From assembly GCA_016787265.1 (NCBI GenBank), contig JAEUVF010000008.1:434001-498000 (forward strand): a stretch of 64,000 bases of DNA, given 5' to 3'. A model generated the notes under the pieces. It made no database searches. It was not told the origin of the DNA and saw only the letters and a list, made by a program, of their open reading frames with translations. Shown piece by piece: positions 17,635 to 24,618 of this stretch (its first letter is position 1; each line of letters begins with the position of its first letter). A program made the position numbers and the translations under genes. The DNA comes from Flavipsychrobacter sp. (lineage in GTDB: Bacteria; Bacteroidota; Bacteroidia; Chitinophagales; Chitinophagaceae).

Positions 17635-17941
17635 GCATGGAAGATGGAGGAAAGGAAGAGGGGGAAAGGAAGATGGCATGTAACAGGGACAAAGAAGGAA
17701 CTGCCTTTTATCTAATATATTGAATAACAATATGTTGCAGTTTTTCAGTAGTTCGGTTGTCCTTTTATAGAAGGAACCTGATTTTCAGTATTTCCCACCA
17801 CTCGCCTTCAAACCCCTCCATTCCCCCCGCCTTCAGTCTCCTTTGTCTCCTCTTCCATTCTTAATTCATACTTCACACTTCATAATTCATACTTCATAAT
17901 TCCCTCATCCTCCCTATCTTTGCGCAAAATTTTCAAACGGC
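17635..17941. repeat. Non-coding spacer with purine-rich and 7-bp tandem repeats before atpB
   Basis: No gene seen. The left end (17637-17680) is purine-rich (GGAGGAAAGGAAG-type units). The right part (17805-17858) is pyrimidine-rich, partly complementary. At 17865-17899 the heptamers TTCATAC, TTCACAC, TTCATAA, TTCATAC, TTCATAA repeat without gaps. A TATCTTTG -7 element for atpB follows at 17915. Confidence 0.6.
17915..17922 (+). promoter_or_regulatory. Predicted -7 element (TATCTTTG) of the atp operon
   Basis: TATCTTTGCGCA matches TAnnTTTG with the CG extension. The expected start near 17927 gives a leader of about 15 nt before the atpB ATG at 17942. Confidence 0.6.
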
Positions 17942-19042
17942 ATGGCAAGGAAAAGCGTCAAATCTTTACTGGTAGCGACTTTCAGCGCAATTTTGGTATG
18001 TTTCGGAACCGCTGTTCTGGCCAATGAGGGCGGTGACAACGGGAAAGCTGAAAAATTTGACGCCGGTAAAGCCATCCTGCATCACATTGCTGATTCACAT
18101 GAGTGGCATTTTTTCACCATTGGAGAAACGCATGTAACCCTGCCACTTCCCATTATTGTATATTCTCCACAACGCGGACTCAGCATATTTTCTTCCTCCA
18201 AATTTCACCACGGTGAAAGCGTACACGAGGGGTATAAACTGGATCATGATCATATCGTGCCGGTTGATGCCAGCGGAAATGTGGATGCATCCGTTAAGGT
18301 CTACGATTTTTCCATGACCAAAAACGTGGTACAGATGCTGTTGGCGGTAATTACACTGGTGCTTATTATGACCAGCATTGCAAAAAAATACGCTGCCAAT
18401 GGATCTAATAAAGCGCCCAGTGGATTGCAGAATGCGATCGAACCTGTTATCACTTTTGTAAGAGACGAAGTGGCAAAGCCCAATCTGGGACATAAATACC
18501 AGAAATATCTTCCTTACCTGCTGACTGTATTTTTCTTCATTCTGATCAATAATCTGTTTGGTCTCCTTCCGGGGGCTGCCAACGTAACCGGTAATATCGC
18601 TTTCACCGCTTTACTGGGGTTGGTTTCATTTATTGTTATCCTGTTCAGTACCAATGGCCATTTCTGGGGACATATCTTCTGGACTCCGGGCGTACCCTTC
18701 CTGGTAAAACTCATCCTGATACCAGTAGAACTGCTGGGTGTATTTATTAAACCTGCTGCATTGATCATACGTCTTTTTGCCAACATGACGGCCGGTCATA
18801 TTGTAATTCTGAGCTTTGTTTCCCTGATCTTTATATTCGGACAAATGAGTACGGTTGCAGGATGGGGTTTTTCTCCCGTATCCATCGCATTTTCAGTATT
18901 CATATATGTGATTGAACTGCTGGTTGCTTTTATCCAGGCATTTATCTTCACGAACCTGACTGCCGTATTTATCGGTCAGGCAATGGAGGGTGAACATCAT
19001 CACGATGAAGCTCATGGTCATGAAGCTGCTAAAGCACACTAA
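17942..19042 (+). CDS. atpB: ATP synthase F0 subunit a
   Basis: 366 residues, longer than the E. coli subunit (about 270) because of an N-terminal extension with a signal-like segment (LLVATFSAILVCFGTAVLA) and a hydrophilic region to about residue 120; such extensions are usual in Bacteroidota. The membrane part carries the invariant Arg277 in ALIIRLFANMTAGH, which faces the c-ring carboxylates in proton transfer, and the final helix YVIELLVAFIQAFIFTNLTA. A His-rich tail (EGEHHHDEAHGHEAAKAH) could bind metal. First gene of the atpB-E-F-H-A operon, with a predicted promoter just upstream. Confidence 0.95.
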   Translation: MARKSVKSLLVATFSAILVCFGTAVLANEGGDNGKAEKFDAGKAILHHIADSHEWHFFTIGETHVTLPLPIIVYSPQRGLSIFSSSKFHHGESVHEGYKLDHDHIVPVDASGNVDASVKVYDFSMTKNVVQMLLAVITLVLIMTSIAKKYAANGSNKAPSGLQNAIEPVITFVRDEVAKPNLGHKYQKYLPYLLTVFFFILINNLFGLLPGAANVTGNIAFTALLGLVSFIVILFSTNGHFWGHIFWTPGVPFLVKLILIPVELLGVFIKPAALIIRLFANMTAGHIVILSFVSLIFIFGQMSTVAGWGFSPVSIAFSVFIYVIELLVAFIQAFIFTNLTAVFIGQAMEGEHHHDEAHGHEAAKAH

Positions 19043-19052
19043 TTAGCGTTGA

Positions 19053-19334
<282 letters not shown>

Positions 19335-19351
19335 TCCACGCAAAAAAATTA

Positions 19352-19386
19352 GCTGGTCCGGAGCACAGGGCCGAGGACCAGCAAAT
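19352..19386 (+). terminator. Intergenic hairpin between atpE and atpF (partial terminator or mRNA stabiliser)
   Basis: GCTGGTCC (19352-19359) pairs with GGACCAGC (19375-19382), followed by AAATTTTA. It lies inside the operon, so it is more likely an attenuating or 3'-end-protecting structure than a full stop. Confidence 0.55.
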
Positions 19387-19392
19387 TTTAAA

Positions 19393-19420
19393 GTGAGACG
19401 TGAGATGTGAGACGTGAAAA
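19393..19420 (+). repeat. 7-bp tandem repeat (GTGARAN)x4
   Basis: GTGAGAC, GTGAGAT, GTGAGAC and GTGAAAA follow without gaps between the atpE hairpin and atpF. Related heptamers occur at 22179 and 24311. Confidence 0.8.
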
Positions 19421-19452
19421 AAGAAAATAAATTGACCTTTTAATTTAATAAA

Positions 19453-19956
19453 ATGGAATTATTACTGCCTGCTTTAGGTTATTTCGTTTGGACCCTGGTA
19501 GCCTTCCTGATTGTATTCTTTATTCTGAAGAAGTTTGCCTGGAAACCCATCATTTCCTCTCTTTCTGAAAGAGAAAAAAATATCGCTGATTCCATTGCGA
19601 CCGCTGAAAAAGTGAAGCTGGAAATGGCCCAGATGAAAAACGAAAATGAAGTGCTGATGGCCAAAGCCCGTGAAGAACGTTCACAGTTGCTGAAAGAAGC
19701 CAAGGAGCTGAAAGATAAAATCGTAAACGAAGCGAAAGAGCAGGCGAAGGTGGAAGCATCTAAAATAATGGCAGATGCCCAGGCAACCATTGAGCAGCAG
19801 AAGAATGCAGCACTTACTGATGTGAAGAATGTAATTGGAAACATGGTAATCGAAGTAACGGAGAAGGTTATACGCCGTGAACTGAGTTCGAAAAGCGAGC
19901 AGGAAAATTATATCCGCAGTCTCGCTAATGAGTTGGGAACTGCATCTCGCAATTAA
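19453..19956 (+). CDS. atpF: ATP synthase F0 subunit b
   Basis: 167 residues with one N-terminal membrane helix (LGYFVWTLVAFLIVFFILKK) and a long charged alpha-helical stalk (residues about 30-150, EREKNIADSIATAEKVKLEM and onward). This is the dimeric peripheral stalk that links F0 to the delta subunit on F1. Length and organisation match the family. It lies between atpE (119 bp, with hairpin and heptamer repeats) and atpH (50 bp). Confidence 0.95.
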   Translation: MELLLPALGYFVWTLVAFLIVFFILKKFAWKPIISSLSEREKNIADSIATAEKVKLEMAQMKNENEVLMAKAREERSQLLKEAKELKDKIVNEAKEQAKVEASKIMADAQATIEQQKNAALTDVKNVIGNMVIEVTEKVIRRELSSKSEQENYIRSLANELGTASRN

Positions 19957-20006
19957 GTAACCTACTAAGAGTAGGAATCAAGGAATACAATTCGAAAAAA
20001 TTAACT

Positions 20007-20570
20007 ATGCGCAATACACGTGTTGCCACAAGATACGCAAAAGCCCTGATGGACATTGCAGTTGAAACCAACCAGGTGGAAGCTGTCAAGAAGGATGTTG
20101 ACCTGCTGAAGGTTGCTACAACCGGCGAATTGGATCTTGTTCTGAAAAGCCCCATTATTCGTCAGGACAAAAAGCAGGCTATTTTCTCTGCAATATTTGA
20201 AGGGAAAGTAAGCCAGCTTACCAGCATGTTCTTCAACTTATTGTTCGAGAAAGGTCGTGAAATTGTACTTCCTGAAATTCTGGACGCATTCAATGCCGCT
20301 TATCGTAAGATGAAAGGAATTGAAATTCTGGAACTGACTACGGCGGTTGCTGTTTCCGATGAGGTTAAAGCAAGCATCGTTGAGAATTTTAAAAAGATGC
20401 CGGAATACAGCGCCAATACCTTTCAGATTAAGGAAAAGCTGGACGAATCCATACTTGGTGGATTTCTCGCACAAATTGGTGATAAACTTTATGATGCCAG
20501 CATCCGGAATGATTTGCAGGCAATCAAAAAACAGTTCGTTGAGAACATGTATATTCAGAAAATCAGATAA
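20007..20570 (+). CDS. atpH: ATP synthase F1 subunit delta
   Basis: 187 residues. The N-terminal helical domain opens with TRVATRYAKALMDIAVE, a form typical of delta/OSCP proteins. The C-terminal domain ends KLDESILGGFLAQIGDKLYD with SIRNDLQAIKKQF, the conserved C-terminal signature region. It caps F1 and binds the b-subunit stalk. It starts 50 bp after atpF and is followed by atpA after 27 bp, consistent with a single transcript. Confidence 0.95.
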   Translation: MRNTRVATRYAKALMDIAVETNQVEAVKKDVDLLKVATTGELDLVLKSPIIRQDKKQAIFSAIFEGKVSQLTSMFFNLLFEKGREIVLPEILDAFNAAYRKMKGIEILELTTAVAVSDEVKASIVENFKKMPEYSANTFQIKEKLDESILGGFLAQIGDKLYDASIRNDLQAIKKQFVENMYIQKIR

Positions 20571-20597
20571 CAAAACAAAACGTCTAAATAAAGCTAT

Positions 20598-22175
20598 ATG
20601 GTAGACATTAAACCAGATGAAATATCAGCGATACTGCGCCAGCAGCTGAGCAACTTCAACGCTTCTGCCGACCTGGAAGAAGTGGGTACCGTTTTGCAGG
20701 TGGGTGATGGTATCGCCCGTGTATACGGACTGAGCAATGTGCGTGCAGGTGAGCTGGTTGAATTTGCCAATGGAGTAAAAGCAATCGCCCTGAACCTTGA
20801 AGAAGATAACGTGGGTGTTGTATTGATGGGTGAGTCTTCCGAAATCAAAGAAGGTGATAAAGTAAAAAGAACCGGCCAGATCGCTTCTATCAAAGTAGGA
20901 GACGGATTGGTAGGTCGTGTTATTAATACCCTGGGCCAGCCGATCGACGGTAAAGGTCCTGTTTCCGGCGACCTATATGAAATGCCATTGGAGCGTAAAG
21001 CTCCGGGTGTAATATTCCGTGAACCGGTAAAAGAGCCGCTTCAGACTGGTATCAAAGCAATCGATGCGATGATTCCGATTGGTCGTGGTCAGCGGGAATT
21101 GATCATTGGTGACCGTCAGACTGGTAAAACTGCCATCGCAATTGACACCATCATCAATCAGAAAGAATTTTTTGATGCGGGTAAGCCCGTTTATTGTATT
21201 TACGTTGCGATTGGTCAGAAAGCTTCTACCATTGCCGGTGTGATGAAGACCCTCGAAGAAAATGGTGCGATGCAGTACACTACCATCGTAGCAGCTTCTG
21301 CATCTGACCCTGCTCCACAGCAGTTCTATGCACCTTTTGCTGGTGCAGCTATCGGAGAATTCTTCCGTGATACCGGACGTCCTGCCCTGATCATTTATGA
21401 TGATCTGTCCAAACAGGCCGTAGCTTACCGTGAGGTTTCCCTCCTGCTTCGTCGTCCTCCTGGTCGTGAAGCATATCCTGGTGACGTATTCTACCTGCAC
21501 AGCCGTTTGCTGGAGCGTGCAGCTAAAATCATCGGAAAAGACGAAGTTGCCCGTAATATGAATGATCTTCCGGAAAGCATTAAACACCTGGTTAAAGGTG
21601 GTGGTTCCCTGACTGCTCTTCCAATTATTGAAACACAGGCGGGTGATGTATCTGCTTATATCCCTACAAACGTAATTTCAATTACCGACGGCCAGATCTT
21701 CCTGGAAGGTAACCTGTTTAACGCTGGTATTCGTCCGGCAATCAACGTAGGTATTTCGGTTAGCCGTGTGGGTGGTAATGCGCAGATTAAATCCATGAAA
21801 AAAGTTGCTGGTACCCTGAAGCTGGACCAGGCGCTGTATCGTGAGATGGAAGCGTTCTCCAAATTTGGTGGTGATCTGGATCCTGCAACCAAACTGGTAC
21901 TGGACAAAGGTGCCCGCAACGTGGAGATCCTGAAGCAGCCTCAGTTTGCTCCGTTCTCAGTAGAGAAGCAGGTAGCGATTATTTACCTCGGTACACAAGG
22001 TCTGCTGCGTGATGTGCCTGTAAATAAAGTAAAAGAATTTGAAGAGCAGTTCCTGCACGAGATGGAAGCCAAACTGCCAAATGTACTGGCTGAATTCAAA
22101 AAAGGCGGATTGCCTGAAGATGGCCTGAACAAAATGGTTGAGCTGGCGAAAGGAATTGCAGCGCAGATGAAATAA
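20598..22175 (+). CDS. atpA: ATP synthase F1 subunit alpha
   Basis: 525 residues, normal length. P-loop GDRQTGKTA at about 172, [17 protein letters not shown], and the alpha-signature SRLLERAAK are present; the arginine finger lies in the [13 protein letters not shown] segment. Non-catalytic nucleotide-binding subunit of F1. It is the last gene of the cluster: instead of atpG, a heptamer-repeat spacer with a strong terminator follows. The gamma, beta and epsilon subunits must therefore be encoded elsewhere. Confidence 0.97.
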   Translation: MVDIKPDEISAILRQQLSNFNASADLEEVGTVLQVGDGIARVYGLSNVRAGELVEFANGVKAIALNLEEDNVGVVLMGESSEIKEGDKVKRTGQIASIKVGDGLVGRVINTLGQPIDGKGPVSGDLYEMPLERKAPGVIFREPVKEPLQTGIKAIDAMIPIGRGQRELIIGDRQTGKTAIAIDTIINQKEFFDAGKPVYCIYVAIGQKASTIAGVMKTLEENGAMQYTTIVAASASDPAPQQFYAPFAGAAIGEFFRDTGRPALIIYDDLSKQAVAYREVSLLLRRPPGREAYPGDVFYLHSRLLERAAKIIGKDEVARNMNDLPESIKHLVKGGGSLTALPIIETQAGDVSAYIPTNVISITDGQIFLEGNLFNAGIRPAINVGISVSRVGGNAQIKSMKKVAGTLKLDQALYREMEAFSKFGGDLDPATKLVLDKGARNVEILKQPQFAPFSVEKQVAIIYLGTQGLLRDVPVNKVKEFEEQFLHEMEAKLPNVLAEFKKGGLPEDGLNKMVELAKGIAAQMK

Positions 22176-22178
22176 GAA

Positions 22179-22213
22179 GTGAAAGGTGAAAGGTGAAAAG
22201 TGAAAAGTGAAAG
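22179..22213 (+). repeat. 7-bp tandem repeat (GTGAAAR)x5 directly after atpA
   Basis: GTGAAAG, GTGAAAG, GTGAAAA, GTGAAAA and GTGAAAG follow without gaps, starting 4 bp after the atpA stop. The reverse-complement heptamers reappear at 22314-22334 on the other side of the terminator, so the 140-bp spacer forms a large imperfect inverted repeat. Confidence 0.85.
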
Positions 22214-22261
22214 GGAGGTCTTGACTTTTTATATTCTTCCTCTCAGGCTATTATAAAATAA

Positions 22262-22292
22262 AAGAAGCGGTATCAAAAGATGCCGCTTTTTT
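22262..22292 (+). terminator. Intrinsic terminator of the atp operon
   Basis: AAGCGGTATC pairs with GATGCCGCTT (one G-T pair) around AAAA, followed by a T-run. It is the only transcription stop seen between atpA and the next gene. Confidence 0.8.
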
Positions 22293-22313
22293 CATTTTCC
22301 CACCTTTGACCCT

Positions 22314-22334
22314 CTTTCACTTTTCACCTTTCAC
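22314..22334 (-). repeat. 7-bp tandem repeat, inverted copy
   Basis: CTTTCAC, TTTTCAC and CTTTCAC are the reverse complement of the GTGAAAR heptamers at 22179-22213. The remaining spacer to 22494 holds a small ATCCCTT/AAGGGAT hairpin (about 22375-22402) and no gene. Confidence 0.75.
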
Positions 22335-22494
22335 TTTTGACCTTATTGTTCCATTCGTCGAAATATTTTTCCCGATCCCTTGCATATGTCAAAAAGGGAT
22401 GCAATCTTTGTTCTGCGTCTGACATGATCCAATCCTGCTGAATTCCTGTTATCCAGTACCTATGGGCATTTTGATAATCCACCCATAGTTGATC

Positions 22495-23583
22495 ATGAAA
22501 AGAACGTACCCGTCAATGTTACCCGCGTTGACTATTCTATACAGCAGCCTGTTTTTATTGGTTGGTTCCTTAAAGGCCCAGTCCCAACAGGCAAAAACTT
22601 CCTTGTATTTTCATCATCCTGTTTTGATCGAAGGTGAATTCGGTCAGGTAGGAGCTGCCTATAAATTCACTGGTGTGATTTCAGCTTCCAATGGTCAGGC
22701 ATTAACGGACTGTGTAGTTAGGATCGAAGCAATATCTGAAGGTGTTGAGTTAAAGTCGATCGATCTGGAGGAATCCAATCAACTGGCGGCTTTTGAGCCA
22801 GTTGTGGAACACCAGCAAACAATTGGTGCGGCATCTGTATGTTTTAGTTTTGAATTTAAGCCACATGATCCGGCTACCAATATGGATGGCAAATATATTT
22901 TCCCCGCATTGGCGGCTTCGCTCTCCGGATTAAAAGGATTAGAAGATGCGCAGGCTTTTGCAGAATGTGCTATTGGAAAAAATGGCAGGGTATGGCTGAA
23001 TAAAGAAGCTAAGAATGTGTTGATTGCAAGAAACGGTGATGCTTTCAGAGCTCAATATAAATGGAGTACAGAAGAGGAACCGTTATCGTTAAGTTCTACT
23101 CCAATTGTATTTGCCAATCAGGACGTAAGTGGCTTCAAATTAAAAATGGGAGTGAACAGTAAGGGTAGTCCATATAGGGGACGGTCTGTTTATAACCTTG
23201 TACTGACAGAAACTGTTCCTGTTAACCATGCCGGAAACGCTGTTCACTTTGCATCCCTGGTAAAAGACATCGATATGCTGCCCGAATGGATTGGGGAAGA
23301 TGCAGTTACCACTATCCAGGATACCAATAAGATCAGGACTTTGAAAAAAATGCCACTATCCAATGATCTGCTGGTGTTTATTCCGGACGAAATGGTACAG
23401 AAAAAAGTGGTGATTAATATTTATAACCAGAAGGGGGAATTGAGAAGAAAAATCATAGAAGAAAAAGCTCCTCAGCAATTGTTGGTAGAAATTGGTGATC
23501 TGGCAGCTGGCTCATATAAAATAGAAGTACAATCTGATGAAAAGAAATTCACTATGCTGACCATCCGGTCTTCGCAGTTGTAA
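22495..23583 (+). CDS. Secreted protein with probable T9SS type-A sorting domain, function unknown
   Basis: 362 residues from ATG 22495 (a TTG six bases upstream is also in frame). The N-terminal hydrophobic stretch ALTILYSSLFLLVGSLKAQ is a signal peptide. The middle has beta-rich segments without a recognisable domain. The last 80 residues (VVINIYNQKGELRRK, LLVEIGDLAAGSYKIEV, MLTIRSSQL) have the pattern of a type-A C-terminal sorting domain, though the usual PNP motif is replaced by LVFIPDEM. Export through the T9SS is therefore likely but not certain. The next gene, 92 bp downstream, is also T9SS-type. Confidence 0.65.
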   Translation: MKRTYPSMLPALTILYSSLFLLVGSLKAQSQQAKTSLYFHHPVLIEGEFGQVGAAYKFTGVISASNGQALTDCVVRIEAISEGVELKSIDLEESNQLAAFEPVVEHQQTIGAASVCFSFEFKPHDPATNMDGKYIFPALAASLSGLKGLEDAQAFAECAIGKNGRVWLNKEAKNVLIARNGDAFRAQYKWSTEEEPLSLSSTPIVFANQDVSGFKLKMGVNSKGSPYRGRSVYNLVLTETVPVNHAGNAVHFASLVKDIDMLPEWIGEDAVTTIQDTNKIRTLKKMPLSNDLLVFIPDEMVQKKVVINIYNQKGELRRKIIEEKAPQQLLVEIGDLAAGSYKIEVQSDEKKFTMLTIRSSQL

Positions 23584-23675
23584 TAAAATTCACGTTCTCT
23601 CCACTCCTCTGAATTACACATTCCTGATCGTTCCAATGCCTGTGGGTTCCAATTCGTAAACCCCAACGCATTACA

Positions 23676-24314
23676 ATGAAAACATCGTACCCCCTGAACA
23701 AACAGTTCATGCTTATAGGCATGCTGGTAATGAACATGCTGGCAGTAAATGCTGCTGATCGAATTGGTCTTGAAAATTTTTCTGCCAAATGGGAAAAGGA
23801 CCAGGTCATTCTGAAATGGACGGCAACGCTTGAAAAAAACTTTAGTCATTTTGCAATTGAAAGAAGTGTGAATGGCGAGGAATTTAAAGAGGTGGCACTC
23901 TATTTTACGGAAGATGAACTGCGGTTAAAATGCAACTACGCATATACCGACAAGTTCTTTCCAACTAAGAACAAGGTTTTGTATTACAGGTTAAGGTTGA
24001 TCAATAAAGATGGAACCATCCAATATTCTTCGCCAAAAGAGGTAAGTCTGGCAGCATCAGAAACCATGCGCCTTACCATTTATCCGAATCCGGTTCAAAG
24101 TCTTGTATTTGTGGCGCTGCCACAGCAATGGAATCAGGAGCAGGTAGTATTGGAGTTGTATAACGGTAATGGACAGCTGCTAAAAACCAGGGTTGAAAAC
24201 AAAGCCTCCGTTACAATTAGTATGGAGCTTTCAGACCTCGCAACAGGCTGGTATATTCTTAAAGCCCGGACCGCTACGGAAACGATACAGTCCCGGCTGG
24301 TGAAAATGAAGTGA
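23676..24314 (+). CDS. Small T9SS type-A secreted protein with fibronectin-like segment
   Basis: 212 residues. A signal-type N-terminus (FMLIGMLVMNMLAVNAAD) is followed by a short beta-sandwich-like region common in T9SS cargo (LENFSAKWEKDQVILKWTA, FAIERSVNGEEFKEV, YYRLRLINKDGTIQYS). A clear type-A sorting domain ends the protein: IYPNPVQSLVFV, LELYNGNGQLLKT, LSDLATGWYILKA, RLVKMK. Apart from this the mature protein has no enzymatic domain, so it may be a surface or scaffold protein. Heptamer repeats overlap its stop codon. Confidence 0.75.
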   Translation: MKTSYPLNKQFMLIGMLVMNMLAVNAADRIGLENFSAKWEKDQVILKWTATLEKNFSHFAIERSVNGEEFKEVALYFTEDELRLKCNYAYTDKFFPTKNKVLYYRLRLINKDGTIQYSSPKEVSLAASETMRLTIYPNPVQSLVFVALPQQWNQEQVVLELYNGNGQLLKTRVENKASVTISMELSDLATGWYILKARTATETIQSRLVKMK

Positions 24315-24331
24315 AACGTGAGATGTGAGAC
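24311..24331 (+). repeat. 7-bp tandem repeat (GTGARAY)x3 overlapping a stop codon
   Basis: GTGAAAC, GTGAGAT and GTGAGAC follow without gaps; the stop codon TGA of the preceding gene (24312-24314) is part of the first unit. Confidence 0.75.
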
Positions 24332-24370
24332 GAAGAACTGTTTATTTGTTGAACCACTAAACCGAACTGT

Positions 24371-24520
24371 ATGAACCTGAACCATAACTCAGAAACCGGT
24401 CCTGTATCGGAAGAATACCGCTTGTCTTCTTCCCCACAGACTGTCGTAAATAAATGGATCACAATTGGTGTATTGGCTGTGATTTGGCTAAGCCTTGTTA
24501 TCAGTCTGCTCCAAAAATAA
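24371..24520 (+). CDS. 49-residue single-pass membrane protein
   Basis: Reading from ATG 24371 gives MNLNHNSETGPVSEEYRLSS, then a short polar linker, then KWITIGVLAVIWLSLVISLL and a final QK before TAA at 24518-24520. It is a hydrophilic N-terminus of about 27 residues with one C-terminal membrane helix, like many tail-anchored small membrane proteins. It lies 56 bp after the T9SS gene and just before a terminator. Codon usage looks normal. Function unknown; it may be real because the open frame ends cleanly with a hydrophobic segment, but only conservation could prove it. Confidence 0.55.
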   Translation: MNLNHNSETGPVSEEYRLSSSPQTVVNKWITIGVLAVIWLSLVISLLQK

Positions 24521-24551
24521 AAGTGTATAGTTTTAAAGGGTACGATCAACA

Positions 24552-24582
24552 AGGCCTGGCTAGTCTTAGTCGGGCCTCTATT
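24552..24582 (+). terminator. Intrinsic terminator before the TonB receptor operon
   Basis: AGGCCTGGCTA (24552-24562) pairs with TAGTCGGGCCT (24567-24577), including two G-T pairs, around GTCT and is followed by CTATTTTC. It closes the 22.5-24.5 kb unit just 4 bp before the next promoter. Confidence 0.7.
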
Positions 24583-24585
24583 TTC

Positions 24586-24593
24586 TATATTTG
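24586..24593 (+). promoter_or_regulatory. Predicted -7 element (TATATTTG) of the 24.6-31 kb operon
   Basis: TATATTTG matches TAnnTTTG exactly. The expected transcription start near 24598 falls directly before the palindrome at 24601. Confidence 0.6.
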
Positions 24594-24600
24594 GTTTATA

Positions 24601-24618
24601 ATGTAAACTAGTTTACAT
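24601..24618. promoter_or_regulatory. Perfect 18-bp palindrome, candidate repressor operator
   Basis: ATGTAAACTAGTTTACAT equals its own reverse complement. It covers the predicted +3 to +20 region of the operon and touches the TTG start codon at 24619, a position where a bound dimer would block transcription. The ATGT...ACAT ends recall PadR-type sites, but the spacing differs. The best local candidate regulator is the winged-helix protein at 28163-28453. Confidence 0.7.

Noticed and set aside
20973..21587. 204-codon minus-strand frame within atpA
   Set aside because: Opposite a highly conserved gene; no domain, so a shadow.
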